The notes beneath the pieces are model-generated. The model was not told where the DNA came from and did not search any database. It saw only the letters and a list, made by a program, of their open reading frames with translations. 64,000 bases of DNA from Chryseobacterium echinoideorum (GTDB lineage Bacteria; Bacteroidota; Bacteroidia; Flavobacteriales; Weeksellaceae). The DNA is taken from assembly GCF_007474535.1 (NCBI RefSeq), contig NZ_VKNW01000005.1:1-64000 (forward strand), written 5' to 3'. Below, in pieces: positions 1 to 9,879 of this stretch. The number at the start of each line of letters is the position of its first letter. The stretch's first letter is position 1. A program made the position numbers and the translations under genes.

Positions 1-12
1 CTTTCCAAAGAA

Positions 13-46
13 ACCGTCACTCAACTTGAAAAAGGTAAATGACGGT
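13..46. repeat. Short inverted repeat downstream of the A2M gene
   Basis: ACCGTCA (13-19) and TGACGGT (40-46) can form a 7-bp stem with a 20-base loop, just beyond the stop codon of the minus-strand macroglobulin gene. It may be part of a terminator or belong to whatever lies left of the window. The loop is long and there is no clear T-run, so the call is weak. Confidence 0.25.
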
Positions 47-100
47 CAACTATTTTTAAACTTTGCTTAAACCGAACTCAGGTTAAATAAGATTTGAAGA

Positions 101-3100
101 TTATGGATTTATTACTGCCCTGACTCCTTCATTCCAAAATTTATCTTCCGGCATATAATAAAGATACGCATTACTTACTTTTCCTATATATTCCCCTGCA
201 AATTCAACTTTTAAATCAAGATTAATTGTTTTCGTTTCGTTAGCATCAAAATGTTCCCAATACAAAACAAGGTAATTATCAAAAATTTCGTAGTAGGAAA
301 CTTGCTTTTTATCGACCAAATCTTTCAGTAAAGCATTTTGTAAAGTCAGACCCGCCGGAATGCCAATTTTCGTAGTCACCATTGGTAAATCTCCGTTGAT
401 TTTATTTTTTACAGTTACCGTCAGTTGGTTGGTCTCTCCTACTTTAGAAACTTCAGATTTTAATTTAGTTTCTAAGGATATAGGAATATTGTTGCTTTCT
501 GGAGCTTCTAAAGTATAATACTGATAATCTAATTTGTAAGGTAAACCTTTTTCACATAAATATTCAACTGTCAAATCATTTTCTCCTTTTCTAAAAGCCG
601 AGGCAAAACTGTTATTTTTGTCTAAAACAATCACATTGTTCACCTTAATTGTAGGTTTATCAGTTCCGTATAGTTTCTCATTTTTAGCAAAGAAGTTAGA
701 TAATGATTCTAATGCCAAAGCCGTTGCCTGCGTTGAACCAAAACCATAATACCCATTATAATTAATCAGTTCATCCGCAATTTCAGCGATTTTCAGCTGA
801 TTATGTTTCTCGTTTTTCTGCAATGCCATCATATAAAGTGAAAGTGTTTCTGCATTGGCAGAAATTCCTCCTGAACCGGTAAAAGTAGTCTTTACTTTTA
901 GATTTTTCTCGGCATACTGTTTATTAAGAATTTCAATTAAATGAGTATAATCTTCATTTTTTCCAAGATTTTTCGCAGTATTTGCCATTAAAGCCAACTG
1001 ATAAGAATCTTTAGTCGCCAAAACTCTTTTCAAGCTGTAATCGTAGTTTTGAAGCAGTTCGTTTTTAAAACCAACTTTAGAAAGTGCATACAAAACATAC
1101 ATATTTCTTGACCATGAATACTCGGAATAGTTGCTTTGCATTTCATATGATTTTCTCACCTCGAATAGTCCGTTTGTATTCTTTTTTGATAAAATAAATG
1201 AACTCAGATTTTGAATGAGCTTTGAATCAACATTCACATATTTTTTTAAATCTCTGAATTCCAATAAAGCAAATGCAGACAATGCAACATCAGACTCATT
1301 ACCTCCAAAGTAAGAGAAACCACCATCTTTATTTTTGTAGGAGAGCATTTTCTGATATCCTTTTTTCATATTCCTAATGACGTTAAATTCATTATTCGGA
1401 TCAATTTTTTTTGTAGATTTCAAATAATCCAAAATAAAAATATTTGGATAAACCGTTGATGAAAGCTGCTCAAAACATCCGTAAGGTTCTCGTTTTAATC
1501 TTTCTAAATCTTCAAACATTTGCAATGCCGAATTCTCATAAACGTAATATGATGAGATAAAACTTCCGTTAATGTATTCCGGAATATCAATTTTAAGATT
1601 TTCGTTTTTATTATTTATTATAGAAAAATGATGCGGAAAACCTTTTTCTTCAACTTTCAAAGGCAAAATCATCGTTTCTCTGAACTCTCCGGATTTTATC
1701 GCGAACTGAATATTAGAACTAATCAGTTTATCGGTCTGCATGGTTACAAATAACCTTCCTGATTCCAACGGCTTCAAAGTAATTAAACTGTCTGCTTTCA
1801 TCAATTTTATATGATTTGGAACAATCACATCCAAATTCAAAGTTCTTGTTTCTGGCGAATTGTTTTTAATCACTACCGGAATGGTCATTTGATCAGTTCG
1901 TGTTAAATATTGTGGAATTTTAGCATCAATAGAAATCAAACTTTGTGCTGCATAGGTGGTGTCATCTCTACCAATCAATCCCGTTGCGGAAATACCTTCT
2001 GTCATAATTCTGAAAGCTGAATTGGCATCCGACTGATAAAATTCTATCTGAGCTTTTCCGTTTTTATCAGTTTCAACAAGAGGATTCCAATATAACGTTT
2101 CTCTGTAATCATGACGGTAAGCCGTGTTTGTCGACTCATAAACAGGATAAGAAAACTGCCGTGAATATTCATAACTGACTAAACTGTCATTGGGAATATT
2201 TTTTACTGCAAAATACGTTTCCGGGGTAATATCAATTTTTAGATTTGAATTTCTGCCTTTTTTAGTATTAATAACGATTACTCCGTTTGAGCCACGATTA
2301 CCATAGATTGATGTTGCGGAGGCATCTTTTAGAACTTCCATCGAATTAATATCATTTGGATTTAGAGTTTTAAAAGCATTACTATTTGTAGGAAAACCAT
2401 CTATAACATATAAAGGATCTGTATTTCCACTCAAAGAACCTACTCCTCTTACAACAATTGATGGTGTTGCACCTGGTTGTCCTGTTCCAGTAGAAATAAT
2501 GACTCCTGCAAGTTGACCTTGTGCTATATTAAGCACATTTGAATTTGGTCTTTCGTTAAAATTTACAATTGATGAAGTTGCTGCATTTTTTTTTACCGTT
2601 TTGTAACCGACAACTACAACTTCCTCAATTTTTTGTTCTTTATTAATTGTATCCGATTTAGAATTAACAGAAGGCAAAGTTCTCACTAAATTTTCAATTC
2701 CCTTAGAAACCTTAAGATTTTCCTTCTTAATCTCTGCTTCTTTAATAATTTCTTCTACATTAATATTTTCTAAAGATTGCTTTACTAAAGGATTTATATT
2801 GAGTTTGTAAGATAACATTCTCACTTTCACTTTCTGTTTTTTATCTGCAGATTTAGCAATAACAGAATAATACTCACTCCTGTTTAAATCTGAAAAATAA
2901 AACAAACCGTTTTCCGATGTAATTTGCTTTTTTATTTTAGATTGATTACCGACCAAATAAACTTCTGCTTTCACAGGCTTTTTATGCTCATCTTCAACAA
3001 TTCCGTAGATTGGGTTTTTCTTTTCAGGGAGATATTTATAGTTTCCGCTCTTTTCAACTTCAGGATTCATTTCAAAATATCGGTAACCATTTGTTAGCAT

Positions 3101-4627
3101 CACCAGATCCAAACTTTTCACTGCTTTCTCTTCTTTTTTATCAAAATAAAATTGAGGTCTCTCAATTTTTCCTCGCAATTCTGAATCCATTAAAAGCCAG
3201 GAAAGAATATGATTTTGTTTATCATCTGCATAAGTCCACAATTTATCGTCAATCACTGATACGGCAAGATTTGCAGGAATGGGTTGGTTGTTTTCATCGG
3301 TAGTTTCGATATTGATAATTGCTTTCTCTCTCGGCAAATAATTTTTTTTCAGCGGAGAAACTTTTACTTTCATCTGCTTACTTTCATTCGTAAAAACAAT
3401 TCTTTCGGCAAGTGGACTATTATTCTCTGAAATCGTAAACCTGCAGATTCCGATTGGAAGCTCTTTTTCAAAAATTTCAATTTGATTTAAGCCCTTTTTT
3501 AAACTTAAATTTTTAGTGTAAATTTCTTTCTCACGGAAGTTTCCGGAGATTACAACGTTTCTTTCGGAGGTAGAATTGATTACTAAACTTATGCTTTGAT
3601 TTTCTTTTTTAAGATTAAAAACAATTCCGTCACTTTTGGCAACTGGAAGCTGATAAATCTGACTAATATTTTCCGGTTTTAAAATTTTCGCATAATACCT
3701 TTCACTATTTTTTGGAGTTAAATAAAAACTTCCCATTCCAAAATTATAGGCTGAAACCTCAGTTATTTTCTGATGATTCTGATTATAAATTCCTAAAACT
3801 GCATCTACCGGTTTTTCAAACTCATCCAAAACTTTAAAAGCGATGTTTTGTTCGATTCCGTTAATCAAAGTTCCGCCTTCCGGCATAAATTTTAAATCAA
3901 GATTATTTAAAACTATCGGAATATTTCTAGAAATAGATTCCGTGAAACCGTCAAAATTTACTTTGATATTCAACAAAGCATCCGAAGATTTCAACACTTC
4001 CGGAAGTTTAAATTTCAGTAAATATTTTCCTTCTTTGTCAGTAATCAAATTGCCTTCGGTGATTTTTTCGCCCTGATGCATCACGGTAAAATACGCTTCA
4101 TAAAACGGAATCGGAAGGTTGCTCAAACTTCTCATGGAAAAATCTGCCAAAACCTCATCTCCTGCTCCATATCCTTTTTTAGGGAAATCAAGCTTCATTA
4201 AAATTCTTGGAGAAACAATTTTCTGAAGGGTAATTTCTTTTTCAAAAACATTTTTTCCGGTTTCATTCTGCATCCAGGCTGTAAACGCTCTGATTTTATA
4301 GATTCCGCCTTTCATATTATTATCAAAATAAAAATAGCCTTCAGCATGACCGTTTTTGATTTCATACTTAGATTTTTTCACTACTGTTCCGCTTGGATCG
4401 ACTATTTCAAAATTGACAACTTTAGATTGCTCTGTCGGAAGTTGATTTTCTGCCTGAACAATATAAATTTTAAAATACATTTCCTCTCCCGGTTTGTAAA
4501 AAACATGATTGGTCTGGATGTATGTTTTTTCTTTTTTGAAATCGCCGAATTTATTTTGTGCTTTAAAAAATGTACTTGAAAGCAAAATAAAAACAGCAAT
4601 GATATAGGATAAAATATTGAATTTCAT
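101..4627 (-). CDS. Alpha-2-macroglobulin-like protein with an embedded TonB-receptor plug domain
   Basis: Secreted protein of about 1508 residues. A Sec signal (hydrophobic LSYIIAVFILLSSTFF, probable cut before QNKFGD) is followed by macroglobulin beta domains (about 25-540; YKPGEEMYFKIYI), a regulatory-like beta repeat (about 560-640), a SusC-type plug (about 668-790; EEVVVVGY, YVIDGFP, KDASATSIYG, NGVIVINTKKG), and then the macroglobulin core with an intact thioester motif GCFEQ (Cys about 1051), a helical toroid and a C-terminal beta domain. Bacterial macroglobulins trap attacking proteases through that thioester; the plug belongs to a different family, outer-membrane receptors. The frame opens at a TTG (4675), but the ATG at 4627 directly precedes the signal peptide and is preferred. 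It is the last gene of the sigma-led cluster and follows the plugless barrel. Unlike E. coli YfhM it has no lipobox, so it is likely soluble in the periplasm or attached to the outer membrane by its plug. The fusion is seen directly; the coupling is inference. Confidence 0.9.
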   Translation of the reverse strand: MKFNILSYIIAVFILLSSTFFKAQNKFGDFKKEKTYIQTNHVFYKPGEEMYFKIYIVQAENQLPTEQSKVVNFEIVDPSGTVVKKSKYEIKNGHAEGYFYFDNNMKGGIYKIRAFTAWMQNETGKNVFEKEITLQKIVSPRILMKLDFPKKGYGAGDEVLADFSMRSLSNLPIPFYEAYFTVMHQGEKITEGNLITDKEGKYLLKFKLPEVLKSSDALLNIKVNFDGFTESISRNIPIVLNNLDLKFMPEGGTLINGIEQNIAFKVLDEFEKPVDAVLGIYNQNHQKITEVSAYNFGMGSFYLTPKNSERYYAKILKPENISQIYQLPVAKSDGIVFNLKKENQSISLVINSTSERNVVISGNFREKEIYTKNLSLKKGLNQIEIFEKELPIGICRFTISENNSPLAERIVFTNESKQMKVKVSPLKKNYLPREKAIINIETTDENNQPIPANLAVSVIDDKLWTYADDKQNHILSWLLMDSELRGKIERPQFYFDKKEEKAVKSLDLVMLTNGYRYFEMNPEVEKSGNYKYLPEKKNPIYGIVEDEHKKPVKAEVYLVGNQSKIKKQITSENGLFYFSDLNRSEYYSVIAKSADKKQKVKVRMLSYKLNINPLVKQSLENINVEEIIKEAEIKKENLKVSKGIENLVRTLPSVNSKSDTINKEQKIEEVVVVGYKTVKKNAATSSIVNFNERPNSNVLNIAQGQLAGVIISTGTGQPGATPSIVVRGVGSLSGNTDPLYVIDGFPTNSNAFKTLNPNDINSMEVLKDASATSIYGNRGSNGVIVINTKKGRNSNLKIDITPETYFAVKNIPNDSLVSYEYSRQFSYPVYESTNTAYRHDYRETLYWNPLVETDKNGKAQIEFYQSDANSAFRIMTEGISATGLIGRDDTTYAAQSLISIDAKIPQYLTRTDQMTIPVVIKNNSPETRTLNLDVIVPNHIKLMKADSLITLKPLESGRLFVTMQTDKLISSNIQFAIKSGEFRETMILPLKVEEKGFPHHFSIINNKNENLKIDIPEYINGSFISSYYVYENSALQMFEDLERLKREPYGCFEQLSSTVYPNIFILDYLKSTKKIDPNNEFNVIRNMKKGYQKMLSYKNKDGGFSYFGGNESDVALSAFALLEFRDLKKYVNVDSKLIQNLSSFILSKKNTNGLFEVRKSYEMQSNYSEYSWSRNMYVLYALSKVGFKNELLQNYDYSLKRVLATKDSYQLALMANTAKNLGKNEDYTHLIEILNKQYAEKNLKVKTTFTGSGGISANAETLSLYMMALQKNEKHNQLKIAEIADELINYNGYYGFGSTQATALALESLSNFFAKNEKLYGTDKPTIKVNNVIVLDKNNSFASAFRKGENDLTVEYLCEKGLPYKLDYQYYTLEAPESNNIPISLETKLKSEVSKVGETNQLTVTVKNKINGDLPMVTTKIGIPAGLTLQNALLKDLVDKKQVSYYEIFDNYLVLYWEHFDANETKTINLDLKVEFAGEYIGKVSNAYLYYMPEDKFWNEGVRAVINP

Positions 4628-4675
4628 TAGGTTCTTTTTAGGTTTGAAAATACTTCGGTTGGTGGTTACATTCAA

Positions 4676-7444
4676 TTAAAATTTAAACGAAACTGTGCAG
4701 CCATACGTTTTAAAAGACGGCAGATTGAAAAAATCTAAACCTCGGCTGTTATCAAAATCATAAAAATTCTGATTAGAATCTACCCCATTATTTGCCTGCC
4801 AAAGAAAAATATTGTTCACATAAAAACTTACGCCCAAAGCTTTTCTGAAATTTCCAATATCAAAATATGCGGAAAGTGTAATGTCATTAATTCTTACATA
4901 ATCAGATTTTTGCACATAATTTTCTGCAACCCCTAAAAGACCATATCTCGTCCAACGATTTTCGTTGACTGACAAATTAGTATTGTAAAAATCAACAGGA
5001 ATCTGATTGACATTTCCGTTAGGATTTACGCCTTCAAAAACATAATTTTTACTATTTCTTTCGTCTCCCGAAGTTTGAGAACGCCCATAATAATCAAGAA
5101 CAGCCTGAGTTCCGTTCCAGATCTGTCCGCCTTTTTTCCATTCCCAATTGATGTCTAAAGCGAACATTTTGTAAGTGAGATTATGGGAAAATTTCATCAC
5201 AAAATCAGGAGTTGGGTCTGCTATAATTTTCGTTCCAGAAGCTTTTATAGGATAACCATTATTATCAATGATTACTTTTCCATCTGCGTTTCTTTCAAAA
5301 TAACTTCCCACAACTGCTCCTAAAACCTGACCTTCCGATAGAGTTTTGTAAATATCACTGAAGCCTGAAATTATCAGATTATTATAACCAAAATTTACTC
5401 GATCAACAATATCCCGGTATTTAAAGATTGACGCTTTCGTACTTAAACTGATATTTTGACTTCGAATGATATTATCGTAATTAAAATTAACTTCATACCC
5501 GTCATAAGTATGGTCTGCGAGATTTTTCAAAACTAAATTCTGATTTTCAAAAACAGGAAATACATCATCGAAAATTTTTCTGTTAAAATATTCTGCGGTT
5601 AAATTCATTCTATGATTAATGATAAATTTGAATCCTGTTTTCCATTCTTTAACATTAATATTCGAGAGGTTATTAAATGTTTCAACCTCTTTTAAAGGGA
5701 AATAAAATTGAGAATTCTGTGCAGAAAATTGAGTCGTTGTATAAGAAGAATACGATTTTGAAACTTCCGGTTCCGCAGCTAATTGTGTGTATGCTCCCAG
5801 AACCTGAAAATCTGTAGAATTCCATCCAAATATGTCTTTGAAAGTAAAATATCCGTTTGCTTTTGGCAGCCAATAATTGTTTTTGAGAGAAGTATTTGAT
5901 ATATAAAATGAGTTTCCTAGATTAACCCCAAATTCTATGTCATTATAGTCCTCATAATCCAGATTATAATTAAAAATATAATCCTGTGAAGTTCGCTGGT
6001 AAAAATAATTTCGGTCTAAACTATGATTGATATTGATCTTTCGGTCATTTAGAATATGATTTAAACTGAATTTATTTGTCAAATTTCCACCCTGCAACTC
6101 GTAATTCGCAGAAATATTTGAATTGTAAAACTCATTTTTCTGATTTCTTATATTGTATAAGCCGTTTTGAAAGCCGTTCGTTGAAATTTTAAACACATCA
6201 CGATGCATAACATCCTGATTATCGTAAGCCTGACTGATATTGAGTTTGAAGCCTCTCCACTGTCTGCTTACATCAAAAGTCAATTGTCGTATATTTTCGT
6301 CATAATTGTATCTATTTTCCTGTTTAAAAAGAAATTCAGGATTGTCTGCATTTGAGCTAAAACTTCTCTGTAAACCGTTATTTAAGAAAGCATTTTGCTG
6401 ATTTGAAAACGAAATCGGCGTTAAAAGAGAATTTTGATATGCCCGATTGAAAAGCCCGATTCTGTTGGTATTGGTTGCTTTATTTTCTTCATAATTAAAT
6501 CCTGCATTGATTTTAAACTTTAAAATTTCTGTGCTGAATTTTGCTTTAAAAGAATTGACAATATCAAACTGATCTATAAAATACGTTTGATCTTTCTGTT
6601 GTCCGATATTCAATGAAAGTCTTGCATCTTCGTTGTAACCGCCATTTTTAATAATCGCATTTACATTTAGCTGATTGCTGTAACCAACTGTTGTTTTGAA
6701 AAGATTGTTGTTGTAAGTTTTTGCAGGAAAAATTCCGTTGGACAAACCCACCAATTGTCCGTTAACATCATATTCATAAGGCTGCCCGTTGTAACCTAAA
6801 GTTGAAATATCTGGTCCGAAGCTGAATACTTCATCTGTTTCCGGACCTTTCCAAACCAAAAAACCATTTTCAGATCTTCCCTGAACGTATTTGCTTTGAG
6901 TTTTGGGAATTCGGTTTCTGTTTTTTATATCTAATGAACTGCTGAAACTTCCGTTGAAAACGAGAAATTTTTCAGGCTGCCTTTTAAGTTTATAGGTAGA
7001 GTCTGATTTCAACTTCAATTTTCTAACTGCCGAAAGATGGTAACCTGAATAATTTCTAAGAGAATCATAAGATTTCTCAACGCTGAATTCATCTGCTTCA
7101 ATTTTTTTGATAAGATTGTTATAATCTTTGGAACTGATGTTTTCAACATATTTTTTATCAATCTGTCTTTCAAGAATATTTTTTAATTCATAAACCGTAG
7201 AAACTACCTGAATGCTTTTGCCGTTATTCCAAACCAAAGTATCACTCACATCAGCCTGTATAATTGCAAAACCTTTCTCATCGGTCAGTTCATAAATGCC
7301 TTTGTTTTTATTGAAAACCTTTAGAAAATTTTGAGGCTTCTTCTTTTCATTATAAAATTTCCCTGAAAAATAACGTTGAGAATCCTGCGCAAAGGCAAAT
7401 TGAATGGCAAATACAGGTAAAAACAGATAAACTTTTTTCATCAT
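4676..7444 (-). CDS. SusC/RagA-like outer-membrane beta-barrel without a plug domain
   Basis: Protein of 922 residues with a signal peptide (KKVYLFLPVFAIQFAFA, then Q) and a small carboxypeptidase-regulatory-like domain (about 22-85). After a linker it runs straight into barrel strands that look like the post-plug half of SusC proteins (SLDIKNRNRIPKTQSKYVQGR region, about 165-190) and ends in Phe (VSFKF), the usual outer-membrane barrel terminus. The normal landmarks of the plug (EEVVVVGYG, IRG, LYVIDG, KDASATAIYG) are absent between the N-terminal domain and the barrel. SusC proteins usually have about 1000 residues including a plug of about 120, so the shortfall fits. Both neighbours carry a SusC-type plug, suggesting the plug is supplied in trans (inference). 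It could alternatively be a degenerate receptor, but the frame is open throughout. Confidence 0.85.
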   Translation of the reverse strand: MMKKVYLFLPVFAIQFAFAQDSQRYFSGKFYNEKKKPQNFLKVFNKNKGIYELTDEKGFAIIQADVSDTLVWNNGKSIQVVSTVYELKNILERQIDKKYVENISSKDYNNLIKKIEADEFSVEKSYDSLRNYSGYHLSAVRKLKLKSDSTYKLKRQPEKFLVFNGSFSSSLDIKNRNRIPKTQSKYVQGRSENGFLVWKGPETDEVFSFGPDISTLGYNGQPYEYDVNGQLVGLSNGIFPAKTYNNNLFKTTVGYSNQLNVNAIIKNGGYNEDARLSLNIGQQKDQTYFIDQFDIVNSFKAKFSTEILKFKINAGFNYEENKATNTNRIGLFNRAYQNSLLTPISFSNQQNAFLNNGLQRSFSSNADNPEFLFKQENRYNYDENIRQLTFDVSRQWRGFKLNISQAYDNQDVMHRDVFKISTNGFQNGLYNIRNQKNEFYNSNISANYELQGGNLTNKFSLNHILNDRKININHSLDRNYFYQRTSQDYIFNYNLDYEDYNDIEFGVNLGNSFYISNTSLKNNYWLPKANGYFTFKDIFGWNSTDFQVLGAYTQLAAEPEVSKSYSSYTTTQFSAQNSQFYFPLKEVETFNNLSNINVKEWKTGFKFIINHRMNLTAEYFNRKIFDDVFPVFENQNLVLKNLADHTYDGYEVNFNYDNIIRSQNISLSTKASIFKYRDIVDRVNFGYNNLIISGFSDIYKTLSEGQVLGAVVGSYFERNADGKVIIDNNGYPIKASGTKIIADPTPDFVMKFSHNLTYKMFALDINWEWKKGGQIWNGTQAVLDYYGRSQTSGDERNSKNYVFEGVNPNGNVNQIPVDFYNTNLSVNENRWTRYGLLGVAENYVQKSDYVRINDITLSAYFDIGNFRKALGVSFYVNNIFLWQANNGVDSNQNFYDFDNSRGLDFFNLPSFKTYGCTVSFKF

Positions 7445-7468
7445 AAATAATATGTCTAAAAATAGAGA

Positions 7469-7502
7469 AAAAAAAGAAATCTCCGAAGAAATTTCTTTTT
7501 TT
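7469..7502 (-). terminator. A/T-rich hairpin between the VWA gene and the barrel gene
   Basis: AAAAAAAGAAAT (7469-7480) pairs with ATTTCTTTTTTT (7491-7502) around a 10-base loop. Read on the minus strand, the stem runs directly into T8, so it can act as a terminator or attenuator inside the cluster. All stem pairs but one are A-T, so it would be weak or leaky. Confidence 0.45.
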
Positions 7503-7519
7503 GAAACCTATTCCTTATG

Positions 7520-9868
7520 TTAATTTTTAATCACTTTAAATGTTTCCCAACCTTTTTCTGTTCTGGCTCTTATCAGATATATACTTTGAGGGTATGAAGA
7601 AATATCAATCGCACTTTTCCCTGACAGTTTTTCTTTTTTCATGATAATTTTCCCTGCCAAATCATAGACATAAAGCTCATCGATTGGAAGATCTGAAATA
7701 ATATTTACCGGACCTTTGGTAGGATTCGGAAATATTTTTATTTGATGCTCAGCTTGGCTTCCCACTTCTGTTTCCAGTTTTTTATTCAGATAATTGTGGG
7801 ATGTACTTTTATCACACTCGGTGAGTTGCGCTCTTTGCAAAATCAATCTTAAAAGAAGATCATTCAGTTTTTCAACTTCATAAGATTCTACGGTTGGCTC
7901 AATATGATTGTTTCCAATTCCGCTGTGATTAGTTAGAAAACTATAAGTACCATTCGTCATCAGCGCAAAAGTTCTCATCAGATATTCTGTCTGCTTATCA
8001 ATATCACTTGCTGATAGAGGAATAATGGTAATACCTTTTTGTGCTGCAGTTTTTATATAATTAAAAAGCTTGTCAATATTTTCTTCTGATTGATGTGGAG
8101 GCGCATCAAGAATTAAAAACATGATTTTGGCAGAATTTTTATCACTCCATTTCAGCTCATTTACAGAGACATCCATGGCTTCAACTACAGCTTCCGGGAA
8201 ATCACCTCCACCTGAAGCATTCTGCTCTTTAATAAATTTCAAAAGCTGATTCGCATCATCATTAAAATCAAATTTTTTGGTTACATACTCATCTCCTTTA
8301 TCTCTGTAAAACACAGAACCATATCTTACCTCTGTGTTTTTAAGATTAGATTCAACTTTTTTGAGAACATCCAGAAGCTCAGACTGCAAATATGCAATTT
8401 CATCGCCCATTGATCCTGTTGCGTCAACTACAAAAGCAAGATCTAAAGTTCTTTTTTCAATACACGGCTTATCTAGAACAATAAGGTTTTGTCCGTTTTT
8501 GAACTCTTTAGGGTGATTACTGATAACATTATTTGATTGATCCTTTAGAGTATATTTTTCCAGATTTTGTTCAGAACCATTCATTGGATTAATCCATAAT
8601 TCTGCATTTCCAAGATTATTTGTAATAGATTCCCAGACAACTTCATTTTTATCATTGATTAATTTTATTTTTTCTCCTACAATCGGTTTTTTATTTTTAT
8701 TAACTAGTTGTACCGACACTCTTCTTTCAGGAAAAAATTTCCATTCATTTTTATATCTCTCCAAAGTAGGTACAGCAATATCCACCCAATAATTCCATTT
8801 AGAAAAATCATTAACTTCTCCGGCAGTTAATTGTCCTGATTTTGGAAGTACTTCTTCCTTTTCTATTGGTTTACCGTTTTTTGGTTTAAGGGAATTTTTT
8901 TTCAGGAATTTATTAAACTTTTTGATTTTTGATTTTGAAGCATCTTTTGTAGATATTACTATAACCCCATTTGCTGCTTTGCTTCCATATAAAGAAGTTG
9001 CAGCCGCATCTTTAATCACCGAAATTTCTTTGATGCTTTCAGGTTTTAAATTTTTAAATTTTTCTCCGTTTGCAATCTCACCGTTAATAACATACATTGG
9101 CTCTGAACCTTTTATTGAACTAATGCCTCTGATAAGAATAGCATTTTTTGAAGAACCCGGAGATCTTGAAGTAGAACTGATTGACACTCCGGCAACTTCT
9201 GCTTTTAAAGAATTTAAAACCACTGCACTTGATGAATTATTGGCTATAAGATTTTCACTCACATTTGAAGATGACGCAACAGATGCTGGTCTTGCTGCTG
9301 TTTTACTATATCCAAGCATAACAACTTCTTCAATATTTTTTTCTTTAAAACCACTATCTACCGGAATATAAGGAACTACTTTATTGAGCTTAATTGGTTT
9401 TATACTATAATTCTTAAGATTATTTACTAATGATTTGTCTTCAAAAATATACCCTGATTCAAGATGATCATTGTACAATATTTTTGCATCTTCATAAGCT
9501 AATATTGCTTGGTTTCGGTTTTCTTTTAAACCATCTGTCTCCTTTTTAGTATTAGATTTTACCATGCTGTCAATTGCCTGAATATTTGAATTTATTTTAG
9601 ATGAGACAGTATTTTGCGTAATTGTATTTTTCTCAGTTTCAGAAACAATGTTTTTATTCATGAAGTAGAAGGCTCCCAAACCAATCATTAAACTGGCAGC
9701 AATTCCGTATGGAAACCACACTGGAACGATTTTCTTTTTGTCGTCTTTTTTATCTAATTTTTCTTCAACTTTTGCCCAAACTTTATCAAAACCAGAAAAA
9801 GTAGCAGGTTCTTCCAAAGATTGAGAAGCCTCGTTGAATTTTTTATCTATATCGTGATTGTTTTCCAT
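7520..9868 (-). CDS. Anti-sigma-like / plug / VWA / T9SS-sorted fusion protein
   Basis: Protein of 782 residues. Residues 1-47 are charged and resemble the cytoplasmic part of Bacteroidota anti-sigma factors. One membrane segment follows (48-70, VWFPYGIAASLMIGLGAFYF), then a SusC-type plug (about 177-306; EEVVMLGYSK, MYVINGE, KDAAATSLYGSKAANGV), a linker, a von Willebrand A domain (about 475-665; MIDAS DATGSM, with Asp about 480) and a type IX secretion sorting domain (about 710-782; KIFPNPTKG to the end). It begins 11 bases after the ECF sigma factor stop, the classical place for that factor's antagonist. Known: plugs meet TonB, VWA domains bind ligands through a metal, and T9SS domains send proteins across the outer membrane. 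Finding all of these behind a cytoplasmic anti-sigma domain is odd, because the C-terminus would have to leave the cell while the N-terminus stays in it. Confidence 0.85.
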   Translation of the reverse strand: MENNHDIDKKFNEASQSLEEPATFSGFDKVWAKVEEKLDKKDDKKKIVPVWFPYGIAASLMIGLGAFYFMNKNIVSETEKNTITQNTVSSKINSNIQAIDSMVKSNTKKETDGLKENRNQAILAYEDAKILYNDHLESGYIFEDKSLVNNLKNYSIKPIKLNKVVPYIPVDSGFKEKNIEEVVMLGYSKTAARPASVASSSNVSENLIANNSSSAVVLNSLKAEVAGVSISSTSRSPGSSKNAILIRGISSIKGSEPMYVINGEIANGEKFKNLKPESIKEISVIKDAAATSLYGSKAANGVIVISTKDASKSKIKKFNKFLKKNSLKPKNGKPIEKEEVLPKSGQLTAGEVNDFSKWNYWVDIAVPTLERYKNEWKFFPERRVSVQLVNKNKKPIVGEKIKLINDKNEVVWESITNNLGNAELWINPMNGSEQNLEKYTLKDQSNNVISNHPKEFKNGQNLIVLDKPCIEKRTLDLAFVVDATGSMGDEIAYLQSELLDVLKKVESNLKNTEVRYGSVFYRDKGDEYVTKKFDFNDDANQLLKFIKEQNASGGGDFPEAVVEAMDVSVNELKWSDKNSAKIMFLILDAPPHQSEENIDKLFNYIKTAAQKGITIIPLSASDIDKQTEYLMRTFALMTNGTYSFLTNHSGIGNNHIEPTVESYEVEKLNDLLLRLILQRAQLTECDKSTSHNYLNKKLETEVGSQAEHQIKIFPNPTKGPVNIISDLPIDELYVYDLAGKIIMKKEKLSGKSAIDISSYPQSIYLIRARTEKGWETFKVIKN

Positions 9869-9879
9869 TATGTAAAAGT

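Noticed and set aside
4628..4675. TTG start for the macroglobulin gene
   Set aside because: The extra 16 residues are basic and precede a complete signal peptide starting at the ATG 4627.
8922..9371. 149-codon plus-strand frame opposite the plug of the VWA gene
   Set aside because: It is antisense to a well supported domain and its translation shows no family features.
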